From Parafannyhessea sp902761955 (GTDB taxonomy: Bacteria > Actinomycetota > Coriobacteriia > Coriobacteriales > Atopobiaceae): a stretch of DNA of 44,200 nucleotides. The stretch is from positions 1-44,200 of the forward strand of contig CACWMM010000007.1 of the NCBI GenBank assembly GCA_902761955.1, given 5' to 3'. Position numbers and translations under genes: made by a program. The notes beneath the pieces were generated by a model that was given only the letters and a program-made list of their open reading frames with translations, had not been told where the DNA came from and searched no databases. Shown here piece by piece: positions 8,454 through 16,329 of the stretch (position 1 is the stretch's first letter; each line of letters begins with the position of its first letter).

Positions 8454-8533
8454 CTTCGTGTGTGGCGGCCATGTGGCAGAAGTCTTGCGTGGGGCATGCA
8501 CGGGCGGCGCGGGAATCCAGGGGAGGAGCTAGC

Positions 8534-9607
8534 ATGAGCGAGTTTCTTGCAAGTCGCTTTGCCAACGCGTGTCCGTATCGTCCCGGCGAGCAGCCGAAGG
8601 ACCGCGCGTACGTGAAGCTGAACGCGAACGAGACGAGTGTGGCGCCGAGTCCGCGCGTGCGCGACGCACTGCGTGACGAGGGGCTCTTTGAGGGGCTGGG
8701 GCGCTATGCTGACCCGTGCTGCATGCCGCTGCGCCGTGCCGTGGCGCGTACGTATGGCGTTGACGCGGGCGAGGTGTTCGTGGGCAACGGCTCGGACGAG
8801 GTGCTGGGCTTTGTGATGCAGGCGTTTATGGGGCCAGGCGCGCGCGTGTGCTTTCCGGACGTGACGTACGGCTTCTACCACGACTTTGCGGTTACCTTTG
8901 GGCTCGACTGGGAATATGTGCCCGTGCGCGACGACTTTGGCGTCGACGTTGCGGCGCTGTGTGACACCGACCGTCACGTGCTGCTGGCGAACCCAAACTC
9001 CCCGACGGGCATCGCGCTGGGGAGGGACGAGGTCGAGAAGATCGTGGCCTCGCGGCCCGAGCGTCTTGTGGTGCTGGACGAGGCGTACGTGGACTACTGC
9101 GGCGAGAGCTGCGTTCCGCTGGTGCGCGAGCACCGCAACCTGATCGTGGTGCACACCATGAGCAAGTCGCGCAACCTCGCCGGCGCGCACATTGGCTATG
9201 CCATTGCGCAGGCGGACCTGGTGAAGGACCTGGAGGACATCAAGTTTGCATTCAATCCGTTTAACCTGAGCGCGCCGACCATGGCCGTGGGCATCGCGGC
9301 GCTTTCCGACCCGGAGTACTACCGCGCGACGGTTGCCGACACGGTGCGCACGCGCGAGGCGTCCCGCGCGGAGCTCGAGTCCATGGGCTTTGCGGTGTTG
9401 CCCTCGAGCACGAACTTCCTGCTGGCGTCGCATCCGGACCTGGATGCGCGCGCGTGGTGCGCCGAGCTGCGCGCCGCCGGCGTGCTGACGCGCCACCACG
9501 ACACGGAGAGGCTTCGCCCGTGGCTGCGCGTGACGGTGGGCACGCCGGAGGAGATGCGCGTGTTTCTGGACCAGACGCGGCTGATACTGGGGCGCGCCCG
9601 GGCATAG
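8534..9607 (+). CDS. hisC: Histidinol-phosphate aminotransferase (fold type I PLP enzyme)
   Basis: The 357-residue product is a HisC-type class II aminotransferase. 'YVKLNANET' is near the N-terminus, 'NGSDEVLGF' follows at 85-93, then NPNSPTG (N155), LDEAYVDY (D182) and HTMSKSRNLAG with the Schiff-base lysine K211. HisC converts imidazole acetol phosphate to histidinol phosphate with glutamate in histidine synthesis, in the cytosol. No other his gene is nearby, so it may be an orphan copy with another amino acid as substrate; HisC-like enzymes can also act on aromatic amino acids. ATG 8534 is preceded by GGGGAGGAG, and the family N-terminus starts here. It is convergent with the PucR-type gene. 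Confidence 0.85.
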   Translation: MSEFLASRFANACPYRPGEQPKDRAYVKLNANETSVAPSPRVRDALRDEGLFEGLGRYADPCCMPLRRAVARTYGVDAGEVFVGNGSDEVLGFVMQAFMGPGARVCFPDVTYGFYHDFAVTFGLDWEYVPVRDDFGVDVAALCDTDRHVLLANPNSPTGIALGRDEVEKIVASRPERLVVLDEAYVDYCGESCVPLVREHRNLIVVHTMSKSRNLAGAHIGYAIAQADLVKDLEDIKFAFNPFNLSAPTMAVGIAALSDPEYYRATVADTVRTREASRAELESMGFAVLPSSTNFLLASHPDLDARAWCAELRAAGVLTRHHDTERLRPWLRVTVGTPEEMRVFLDQTRLILGRARA

Positions 9608-9610
9608 GGA

Positions 9611-9627
9611 CGCCTGCGCGCAGGGCG
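9611..9627. terminator. Short GC hairpin between hisC and the PucR-type gene
   Basis: CCTGCGCGCAGG is a perfect palindrome inside CGCCTGCGCGCAGGGCG, in the 20-bp space between two convergent stop codons. It may terminate both transcripts, although no T-tract exists. Confidence 0.4.
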
Positions 9628-10812
9628 CTACTGCGCAAGGAGCTCCTGGCAGAGCTCGATCTTGCGCACGACGGACAGCTGCTCCATCTGCGTGCGGGAC
9701 CTGTAGTCGAGGCCGCAGACGGAGGCAATCTTGCCCAGGCGGTAGCGCACGGTGTTGGGGTGCTGGCCCAGCGCCTGGGCGGCGGCGTCGACGGACTCGC
9801 CGGCGTCGCAGTACGCCTCGAGCGTCAGCAGCAGGCTGGAGCCGGTCTCCGCATCGAAGCTGCGCAGCGGCTCCAGCACGCCGTCCGCCCACGCGGCCAC
9901 GCGCGCGTCGCCCGCGCACGGCAGAAGCGCCTGCAGCACGCCCAGGTCCGCGTAGTGCACGGTACCACCGCCGCGCCGGCGCGCCACAAGGGCCGCGCGC
10001 CGCGCCTCCAGCACGGCGTCACCCATCTGTCCCAGGTCAAAGTGGACGCGGCTCACGCCCACGGGCGCCGTCACCTCGTGCTCCAGCACGTCCGCGCGCA
10101 GGGTGCCCACCAGCCCGTCCAGCTGCGCGCGGCCGTCCACCACGTCTGACTCCGCGCTCGCCACGTACAGCAGGCCGTCGTCGTACGGCGCAAGCAGGCA
10201 GCGCAGGCCGCTTATCCGGCTCTGGTGGTAGCGCGAGAGCGCCTGGGCAAGGCCCGCCTGCGACTGAGGCTCCGCGACGTACGCAATGACGTGCTCCTCG
10301 CCAAAGCTGGGGTTCAGGCGCAGCGCGTGGGAGCGCACGTCCTCGCTGCTCGCAGGCTCGCGCGTCATCAGGTCGAGCTCGTTCTGCGCAAACGACGCGT
10401 CCGCGAGCTCGGCCACGCGTCGGTCCACCTGGGCGATGACCGTGTCGAAGAAGAAGTCGTCGCGGGTGGCCAGAAACAGCGGGAAGTCGCGCGCGTTTGC
10501 ATAGCGCAGCGCGGAGTCCGGTATGTCAAGGTGCAGCACGTTCTTGATCACGAGCCCGCTGACGCCGCGTCCCACCAGGTACTTTACGGCCTCGCCAATA
10601 AGCCACGGGTCATCGCGCGCATACAGGAACGTCGAGAGCACCAGCTGCCCCGGCTCGAAGTTGACGCGCTGGTAGCGGCTCTTGAGGCCGGGCATGAGCT
10701 CGTAGTCCAGGATGCCCACCTGCCCGATGGCGCGCGAGAGGCCGCCGGCGCCCGCCAGCAGGCGCACGCTCTGGGCGTAGGAGTTCATGAAGTCCGAGGC
10801 GGTATAGATCAT
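9628..10812 (-). CDS. PucR-family transcriptional regulator
   Basis: The 394-residue product has the three-part layout of PucR/CdaR-type regulators. The N-terminal PucR-like ligand domain (about residues 1-125) includes 'GVSGLVIKNVLHLDIPDSAL'. A central GGDEF-like domain (about 170-290) follows, then a C-terminal HTH of the HTH_30 type, 'AAAQALGQHPNTVRYRLGKIASVCGLD'. Such proteins usually activate purine or amino-acid catabolic genes in response to a ligand. The start at ATG 10812 is set by the domain start and a GGGGGT sequence upstream; the frame runs open to 11001 but that part contains no recognisable domain. It is divergent from the cyclodeaminase-aminotransferase pair, its probable target. 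An inverted repeat (10854-10911) lies in the shared upstream region. Confidence 0.85.
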   Translation of the reverse strand: MIYTASDFMNSYAQSVRLLAGAGGLSRAIGQVGILDYELMPGLKSRYQRVNFEPGQLVLSTFLYARDDPWLIGEAVKYLVGRGVSGLVIKNVLHLDIPDSALRYANARDFPLFLATRDDFFFDTVIAQVDRRVAELADASFAQNELDLMTREPASSEDVRSHALRLNPSFGEEHVIAYVAEPQSQAGLAQALSRYHQSRISGLRCLLAPYDDGLLYVASAESDVVDGRAQLDGLVGTLRADVLEHEVTAPVGVSRVHFDLGQMGDAVLEARRAALVARRRGGGTVHYADLGVLQALLPCAGDARVAAWADGVLEPLRSFDAETGSSLLLTLEAYCDAGESVDAAAQALGQHPNTVRYRLGKIASVCGLDYRSRTQMEQLSVVRKIELCQELLAQ

Positions 10813-10853
10813 CGCATACCCCCGTAGGTACAAAAACACCAAACTAAAACTGT

Positions 10854-10911
10854 CGAGAAGAACAATCACCATGGTAAATGCCGCGCCATAACGGCAAATA
10901 AGTTCTTCTCG
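10854..10911. promoter_or_regulatory. Nested inverted repeats upstream of the PucR-type gene
   Basis: CGAGAAGAAC (10854-10863) and GTTCTTCTCG (10902-10911) are perfect complements; a second pair TGCCG/CGGCA lies between them. The region separates the PucR-type gene from the divergent catabolic genes, so it may be an operator or a leader hairpin. The right arm is also a copy of the dispersed motif (10902-10913). Confidence 0.5.
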
Positions 10912-10913
10912 CC
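10902..10913 (-). repeat. Dispersed motif GGCGAGAAGAAC (pucR-ocd gap)
   Basis: One of ten copies of GGCGAGAAGARC. It pairs with CGAGAAGAAC at 10854-10863. Confidence 0.7.
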
Positions 10914-10991
10914 TGAAAATGATTGTAGCTGAGTACAAAGGTTGGCCCTCGAAGTGAACGGCGAGGGGGCGTAGAGTCGCTTTCAACAGCG

Positions 10992-11012
10992 GCGCGGGCA
11001 TGGGGCCCGCGC
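10992..11012. other. GC hairpin before the cyclodeaminase-family gene
   Basis: GCGCGGGC (10992-10999) and GCCCGCGC (11005-11012) pair around a 5-base loop, about 45 bp upstream of the start at 11058. It may be a leader structure; there is no T-tract. Confidence 0.45.
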
Positions 11013-11057
11013 TACGGGCAGGCCGGATCCAGGAGCCCGTGTCAGACAGGACGACGC

Positions 11058-12080
11058 ATGACGCAGATCAGGGTACTTTCCGCCAAGGAGATCTCGCAGG
11101 TCTTCACCGTGACCGACGCGCTCGAGGCGGTCGAGGACGCCTACCGCCAGAAGGCGGAGGGGGAGGCCACGGCGTGGCCCATGGTGTACGAGCAGTTCGA
11201 GCCCGGAGTGGCGGACATGGACATCCGCTCCGGCGAGCTGGCGGGCAGCGGCCTGTTTGGCCTGAAGCTCACGGCGTGGTTCTCGGGCAACCCCAGCCGC
11301 GGCCTGCCGGAGGTCTTTGGCACCACGCTCCTGTGCGACGACGCCACGGGCGCCCCGCTGGCGCTCCTGAACGCCGGCGCGATCACGGGGCTGCGCACCG
11401 GTGCCGCCGCGGCGCTCGGCGTGAAGTGGCTGGCGCGCAAGGACGCGTCGCGCCTGCTCGTGGTGGGTGCGGGCCACATGAGCACGTTCATGGTGGCCGC
11501 GACGCTCGCGGCGTGCCCCAGCATCGGCCACGTGGAGGTGTGGGACCCGCGCAAGGAGGAGGCGCCTGCCGCGCGCGTCGAGCTCATGCGTGGCGAGGTC
11601 CAGGCCATCCTGGAGGCCGCGGGCGCGATGCGCGAGTTCGAGCTCGTCGCCGTGGCGGACGGCAAGGCTGCCGCGGGCGCGGCGGACGCCATAGTCACCA
11701 TCACCCCGGCGACCGACCCCGTGGTCCAGCTCGACTGGGTGCGCCCCGGCACGCACATCAGCGCGGTCGGCGCAGACATGGAGGGCAAGCAGGAGCTTGC
11801 GTCCGACCTTGTGGCCGCGGCCCGCGTGTTCGTGGACGACCGCGCGCAGAGCGTCACGTCCGGCGAGCTCGAGGTGCCCGTCAAGCAGGGTGCCATCACG
11901 CCGGAGCACATCGCCGCGGAGCTGGGGGAGGTCATCGCCGGCAAGGCGCAGGGCCGCACGTCCCAGGACCAGGTGACCGTGTTCGACACCTCGGGCATCG
12001 CCGCGCAGGACCTCGCGGCGTCGCGCATGGCCTACGACCGCGCCGTCGAGCGCGCCATGGGCACCGTGGTCGAGCTGTAG
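11058..12080 (+). CDS. Ornithine cyclodeaminase / mu-crystallin family protein
   Basis: The 340-residue product belongs to the OCD/mu-crystallin family of NAD(P)-binding enzymes. A substrate-binding part contains 'GLKLTAWFSGNPSRGLPEVFGTT', 'GAITGLRTGAAAALG' is at about residues 107-121, and the Rossmann motif LLVVGAGHMST at about 134-144. 'DAIVTITPATDPVV' and 'GTHISAVGADMEGKQEL' complete the pattern. Members act as ornithine cyclodeaminase, ketimine reductase or amino-acid dehydrogenase (alanine, N-(carboxyethyl) products); the exact substrate cannot be told from sequence. It is followed after 105 bp by an aminotransferase, which suggests a two-step amino-acid conversion controlled by the divergent PucR-type regulator. 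The start at ATG 11058 has only a modest GACAGGA ribosome site. Confidence 0.85.
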   Translation: MTQIRVLSAKEISQVFTVTDALEAVEDAYRQKAEGEATAWPMVYEQFEPGVADMDIRSGELAGSGLFGLKLTAWFSGNPSRGLPEVFGTTLLCDDATGAPLALLNAGAITGLRTGAAAALGVKWLARKDASRLLVVGAGHMSTFMVAATLAACPSIGHVEVWDPRKEEAPAARVELMRGEVQAILEAAGAMREFELVAVADGKAAAGAADAIVTITPATDPVVQLDWVRPGTHISAVGADMEGKQELASDLVAAARVFVDDRAQSVTSGELEVPVKQGAITPEHIAAELGEVIAGKAQGRTSQDQVTVFDTSGIAAQDLAASRMAYDRAVERAMGTVVEL

Positions 12081-12081
12081 C

Positions 12082-12094
12082 GGGCGAGAAGAGC
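12082..12094 (+). repeat. Dispersed motif GGGCGAGAAGAGC (ocd-aminotransferase gap)
   Basis: One of ten copies of GGCGAGAAGARC, directly after the stop codon of the cyclodeaminase-family gene. Only a 3-bp GGG/CCC stem is available here. Confidence 0.75.
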
Positions 12095-12132
12095 AACCCA
12101 CATACGTGAAGGCACGCGGGCGGAGGCGCCCG

Positions 12133-12180
12133 CATACGGGGCGAGGCCCCACATACGGAGCGAGGCCCCACATACGGAGG
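12133..12180 (+). repeat. 2.5 tandem copies of a 19-bp repeat ending in the ribosome site
   Basis: CATACGGGGCGAGGCCCCA, CATACGGAGCGAGGCCCCA and the partial CATACGGAGG lie head to tail at 12133, 12152 and 12171. The third copy supplies the GGAGG ribosome site of the aminotransferase start (12186). Each full unit can form a GGGGC/GCCCC-type hairpin. Copy-number slippage here could change translation; that is inference. Confidence 0.8.
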
Positions 12181-12185
12181 CAGAA

Positions 12186-13340
12186 ATGAAGATCAAGGAC
12201 TTCAAGGTCGAGCAGTGGATGAACGCGTGGGAGACGAAGTGCACGTACAACGTGGCGGAGACCTGCACGTACTCCATGTCCCTCGACGAGGTGTTCGAGC
12301 TGTGCGAGGGCTCGGCCGAGGCCGGCGCCAAGGCGCGCGACGAGTTCCTGCATGCGTTCTGCAAGCGTCGCCTGACGTATGGCGACATCGAGGGCAGCCC
12401 CAAGTTCCTGGAGGGCATCTGCGGCCTGTACCAGACGGTCGAGCCGGGGCACGTCATCCCCACGCACGGCGCGGCCGGCGCCAACCATCTGGTGCTTACG
12501 ACCCTGTGCGAGCCGGGCGACCACGTCGTTTCCGTCATGCCCACCTACCAGCAGCTCTACTCCATTCCCGAGATGTGCGGTGCCAACGTGAGCGTTCTGC
12601 ACCTGGACAGGGAGCAGCGCTACCACGTGGACGCCGAGCGGCTCGACGCCCTGTGCGGCGACGACGTCAAGGTCATCTGCATCAACAACCCGGACAACCC
12701 CACGGGCGCGCTGCTTTCCGAGGAGGAGATCCGCGGCATCGTGGACATCGCGCGCAGGCACGACGCGTGGCTTTTGTTCGACGAGGTGTACCGCCTGCTC
12801 GTGCAGGACAGCGACGCGTTCACGACCTCGCCTATCGACCTGTACGACAAGGCCGTCGTGGTGAGCTCCATGTCCAAGGTGTGGTCCATGGCGGGAATCC
12901 GCCTGGGGTGGTGCATCACGAAGGACCCGCAGCTCCGCCATGACCTGCTGAGCCACCGCGACTACAACCTCATCAGCTGCGGGCTGTTTGACGAGGAGGT
13001 CGCCGCGTACGCCCTGGCGCACCGCGACGCGATCCTGGCCCGCAGCCACCGCATCGTCCGCCAGAACCTGCAGGTCCTGCAGGAGTGGGTCGACTCCGAG
13101 CCGCGTCTCTCGTTCGTGAGGCCCGAGGCCGGCACCACCGCCCTCGTCTACTACGACTACGATGTCGACTCCTACGACTTCTGCGCGGACATGGTCAAGA
13201 CCACGGGTGCCCTCGTCACGCCCGGTGACGCCTTCGAGGAGCCGCACAGCATGCGCATCGGCTACGCGTACTCCGACAACCCCGACGACCTGCGCCAGGG
13301 CCTGGCCGCGATCTCCGCGTTCATGCGCACGCTCGAGTAG
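12186..13340 (+). CDS. Class I/II PLP-dependent aminotransferase
   Basis: The 384-residue product has the complete fold type I aminotransferase set: 'THGAAGANHLVLTTLCEPGDHVV' (cofactor phosphate loop, about 93-115), NNPDNPTG (N168), FDEVY (D199), SSMSKVWSMAGIRLGW with the Schiff-base lysine K231, and an Arg near the C-terminus in 'SMRIGYAY'. It resembles the group that includes capreomycidine-synthase-like enzymes, but the substrate is not fixed by sequence. Together with the upstream cyclodeaminase-family gene it may form an amino-acid catabolic or biosynthetic pair. The start at ATG 12186 is set by CGGAGG, contained in the last unit of a tandem repeat. A terminator follows at 13385. Confidence 0.85.
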   Translation: MKIKDFKVEQWMNAWETKCTYNVAETCTYSMSLDEVFELCEGSAEAGAKARDEFLHAFCKRRLTYGDIEGSPKFLEGICGLYQTVEPGHVIPTHGAAGANHLVLTTLCEPGDHVVSVMPTYQQLYSIPEMCGANVSVLHLDREQRYHVDAERLDALCGDDVKVICINNPDNPTGALLSEEEIRGIVDIARRHDAWLLFDEVYRLLVQDSDAFTTSPIDLYDKAVVVSSMSKVWSMAGIRLGWCITKDPQLRHDLLSHRDYNLISCGLFDEEVAAYALAHRDAILARSHRIVRQNLQVLQEWVDSEPRLSFVRPEAGTTALVYYDYDVDSYDFCADMVKTTGALVTPGDAFEEPHSMRIGYAYSDNPDDLRQGLAAISAFMRTLE

Positions 13341-13384
13341 CGGCGCCGGCACCCACGGGCTCGAGGCGGCCTCTGCCAGACACA

Positions 13385-13426
13385 GGGGGCGCCGCACCTT
13401 CGATGGTGTGCCGCCCCCTTTCTTTT
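13385..13426 (+). terminator. Intrinsic terminator after the aminotransferase gene
   Basis: GGGGGCG (13385-13391) pairs with CGCCCCC (13412-13418), extended inside by CGCACC/GGTGTG around TTCGAT. TTTCTTTT follows. It separates the aminotransferase gene from the clpB promoter. Confidence 0.85.
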
Positions 13427-13449
13427 GGTTCTCTTTACCACGCGCAGAA

Positions 13450-13474
13450 AATCTATCTAAGAACGACTTAGATT
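13450..13474. promoter_or_regulatory. Heat-shock operator candidate upstream of clpB
   Basis: AATCTAT-N11-TTAGATT, the same layout as at dnaK with one mismatch in the left arm. A -10-like TATAAG follows at 13479-13484. Confidence 0.65.
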
Positions 13475-13492
13475 TTTGTATAAGCCCCAGCT

Positions 13493-13507
13493 CATGGGGA
13501 ACAATGA
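13493..13507 (+). promoter_or_regulatory. Start-site motif CATGGGGAACAATGA shared with dnaK
   Basis: This occurs 18 bases after the operator repeat, exactly as at dnaK (4017-4030), with one extra G. It falls at the transcription start expected from TATAAG. Confidence 0.55.
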
Positions 13508-13542
13508 ACCTTGATAACCAGATTCCCAGAAGGGAGAAAAGC

Positions 13543-16194
13543 ATGAGATTCGACAAGTGGGCAGTGACGGCCCAGGAGGCGCTGCAGTCCTCCGTCAGCA
13601 TAGCCGCCGACGCCGAGGCGGGTGAGGTTCGCCCCATCCACCTGCTGAAGGCACTGCTGCAATCCAACGAGCGCAACATCACCGCCATCATCGAGCGCGT
13701 GGGGGCGGACCCCGCACAGGTCGAGGCGCAGGTGGACCAGACCATCGCGCACGCCCCGCGCGTCACGGGTGACATGAGCCAGATGAGCATCAGCAACGAG
13801 CTCCGTCGCGTGGGCGACGAGGCCGAGAAGCTCGCCTCCAAGCTCGGCGACAGCTACGTCACGAGCGAGCATCTGCTGTGCGCGCTCGCGGACGAGAAGG
13901 GCGACGCCGGATCTGCGCTGCGCGGAGCGGGCATCACGGGCAAGCGCGTGCAGGAGGCGTTCAACGACCTGCGCGGCGACGAGCGCGTGACCTCGCAGGA
14001 CGCGAAGACGCAGTTCGAGGCGCTGGAGCAGTACGGTCGCAACGTGACGGACCTCGCCCGCCAGGGTAAGCTCGACCCGGTCATCGGTCGCGTGGAGGAG
14101 ATCCGCCGCACCATCCAGGTGCTCAGCCGCCGCACGAAGAACAACCCCGTCCTCATCGGCGAGCCTGGCGTCGGCAAGACCGCCATCGTCGAGGGCCTGG
14201 CAGAGCGCATCGCCGCGGGCGACGTGCCCTCCACCATCAAGGACAAGGAGGTCGTGGAGCTTGATATGAGCGCACTCGTCGCCGGCGCCAAATACCGCGG
14301 CGAGTTCGAGGACCGCCTCAAGAGCGTGCTGAAGGAGGTCCAGAAGGCAAACGGCAGGGTCATCCTCTTCATCGACGAGCTGCACACCATCGTGGGCGCA
14401 GGCGCGACCGAGGGCTCCATGGACGCCGGCAACATCCTGAAGCCGGCCCTGGCCCGTGGCGAGCTGCACATGATCGGTGCGACGACGCTGGACGAGTACC
14501 ACAAGTACATCGAGAAGGACCAGGCCCTTGCCCGCCGCTTCCAGACGGTGTTCGTGTCCGAGCCTACGGTTGAGGACACCATCTCGATCCTGCGTGGTCT
14601 GAAGGAGAAGTACGAGCAGCACCACCGCGTGCGCATCACGGACGCGGCGCTGGTCTCTGCCGCGGACCTCTCCAACCGCTACATCAGCGAGCGCTTCCTG
14701 CCCGACAAGGCCATCGACCTGGTGGACGAGGCCGCGTCCCGCCTGCGCATGGAGCTCGACTCCATGCCCGCGGAGATCGACGCCGTCGACCGCGAGCTGA
14801 CCCAGAAGCAGATCGAGGAGCAGGCCCTCATGAAGGAGGAGGACGACGCCTCGAAGGAGCGCCTCGCCACGTTGCAGAAGGAGATCGCGGTCACGCGCGA
14901 GAAGCTCGACGGCATGAAGGCCAACTGGGAGAACGAGAAGGACGCGATCGACCACGTCCAGGACCTCAAGAGCCAGATCGAGGACGCGAAGTCGCAGGTC
15001 GAGATGGCCACGCGTGCGGGCGACCTCGCGAAGGCGTCCGAGCTGCGCTACGGCAAGATCCCGGAGCTCCAGAAGAGCTACGAGGCGGCCGAGCACGCGC
15101 TCGAGTCCAAGCAGGAGGCCGGCGGCATCCTGAAGGAGGAGGTCACCCCGGACGAGATAGCGGAGGTCGTGAGCTCGTGGACCGGCGTCCCCGTCAGCAA
15201 GATGATGCAGGGCGAGATGGACAAGCTCAAGAACCTGGAGGCGGAGCTCCACAAGCGCGTCGTGGGACAGGACGAGGCCGTCAAGGCCGTCGCCGCGGCC
15301 GTGCGCCGCAGCCGCGCGGGCCTTTCCGACCCCAACCGCCCGATCGGCAGCTTCTTCTTCCTCGGCCCCACGGGCGTCGGCAAGACCGAGCTCGCAAAGG
15401 CCCTGGCAGAGTGCCTGTTCGACGACGAGAAGGCCCTGGTGCGCATCGATATGTCCGAGTACATGGAGAAGTTCAGCGTCCAGCGCCTCATCGGCGCGCC
15501 TCCCGGATACGTGGGCTACGACGAGGGCGGCCAGCTGACCGAGGCCGTACGCCGTCGTCCGTACTCCGTCATCCTCCTGGACGAGATGGAGAAGGCGCAC
15601 CCCGACGTCTTCAACATCCTGCTGCAGGTCCTGGACGACGGTCGCCTCACCGACGGCCAGGGTCGCGTCGTGAGCTTCAAGAACACGATCATCATCATGA
15701 CGTCTAACGTCGGCAGTCAGTACATCGCCGGCGCAAACGCGTCCAGCGACCCGAAGACGGTCCAGAAGCAGGTGAACGACGCCCTGCGCGCCACCTTCAA
15801 GCCGGAGTTCCTCAACCGTATCGACGACGTCGTGGTCTTCCACGCACTGGGCCTCGACGACATCGAGAAGATCGTGGACATCCAGCTGAAGGACGTCCGC
15901 AAGCGCCTCGACCGCGAGCGCATCAAGCTCGAGCTCACGCCTGCGGCCATCCAGTCGCTCTCGCTCGACGGACTCGACCCCGTCTACGGCGCGCGTCCGC
16001 TCAAGCGCCTCATCCAGCGCCAGGTGGTGGACAACGTCGCGTCGCTCATCATCGCGGGCAAGCTCCACGAGGGCGACACCGCGAGGATCGACGTGGGCGC
16101 GGACGACCAGCTCTTCGCAGAGCCCGTCCCTGCCGGCCAGAACTCCGACCAACCGTCGGACGACACGCCGGTCGAGCCGGACACGGTGGAGTAG
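13543..16194 (+). CDS. clpB: ATP-dependent disaggregase ClpB (Hsp100)
   Basis: ClpB extracts polypeptides from aggregates together with DnaK. The 883-residue product has the N-terminal Clp repeats (about 1-145), the first AAA+ module with Walker A GEPGVGKT at about 206-213, a long middle coiled-coil domain (about 400-530, 'DRELTQKQIEEQALMKEEDDASKERL'), and the second AAA+ module with GPTGVGKT at about 608-615. A short acidic tail ends it. The middle domain marks it as ClpB rather than ClpC. ATG 13543 follows AGAAGGGAG and begins the family N-terminus; an open frame further 5' overlaps the previous gene and is not coding. It is probably controlled by HspR through the site at 13450-13474. A strong terminator follows. 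Confidence 0.98.
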   Translation: MRFDKWAVTAQEALQSSVSIAADAEAGEVRPIHLLKALLQSNERNITAIIERVGADPAQVEAQVDQTIAHAPRVTGDMSQMSISNELRRVGDEAEKLASKLGDSYVTSEHLLCALADEKGDAGSALRGAGITGKRVQEAFNDLRGDERVTSQDAKTQFEALEQYGRNVTDLARQGKLDPVIGRVEEIRRTIQVLSRRTKNNPVLIGEPGVGKTAIVEGLAERIAAGDVPSTIKDKEVVELDMSALVAGAKYRGEFEDRLKSVLKEVQKANGRVILFIDELHTIVGAGATEGSMDAGNILKPALARGELHMIGATTLDEYHKYIEKDQALARRFQTVFVSEPTVEDTISILRGLKEKYEQHHRVRITDAALVSAADLSNRYISERFLPDKAIDLVDEAASRLRMELDSMPAEIDAVDRELTQKQIEEQALMKEEDDASKERLATLQKEIAVTREKLDGMKANWENEKDAIDHVQDLKSQIEDAKSQVEMATRAGDLAKASELRYGKIPELQKSYEAAEHALESKQEAGGILKEEVTPDEIAEVVSSWTGVPVSKMMQGEMDKLKNLEAELHKRVVGQDEAVKAVAAAVRRSRAGLSDPNRPIGSFFFLGPTGVGKTELAKALAECLFDDEKALVRIDMSEYMEKFSVQRLIGAPPGYVGYDEGGQLTEAVRRRPYSVILLDEMEKAHPDVFNILLQVLDDGRLTDGQGRVVSFKNTIIIMTSNVGSQYIAGANASSDPKTVQKQVNDALRATFKPEFLNRIDDVVVFHALGLDDIEKIVDIQLKDVRKRLDRERIKLELTPAAIQSLSLDGLDPVYGARPLKRLIQRQVVDNVASLIIAGKLHEGDTARIDVGADDQLFAEPVPAGQNSDQPSDDTPVEPDTVE

Positions 16195-16234
16195 CCAAGC
16201 GCCCAACGTGTCGAGTGGTCCAACACATAAGGTC

Positions 16235-16274
16235 AAGGCCGGCCGGGTGGGACATCCTGCCCGGCCGGCCTTTT
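16235..16274 (+). terminator. Intrinsic terminator after clpB
   Basis: AAGGCCGGCCGGG (16235-16247) pairs perfectly with CCCGGCCGGCCTT (16260-16272), followed by TTTT. Since the arms are flanked by A and T runs, it could work in both directions. Confidence 0.92.
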
Positions 16275-16329
16275 GCCGTTTGCGCCGCCTTTGCGCCATA
16301 ATGTTCCAAACGTTTGTGAGGGAGGCATC

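Noticed and set aside
8335..8533. T-box or attenuator leader in front of hisC
   Set aside because: A large hairpin exists, but there is no T-box sequence, no His-codon leader peptide and no T-tract.
12133..12180. CRISPR-like array
   Set aside because: The repeats are directly tandem with no spacers and only 2.5 units; no cas gene is present.
13841..15500. Frequent CGAGAAG inside clpB, clpC and other genes as extra copies of the dispersed motif
   Set aside because: These read as ordinary Glu-Lys codons and lack the full GGCGAGAAGARC; they were not counted.
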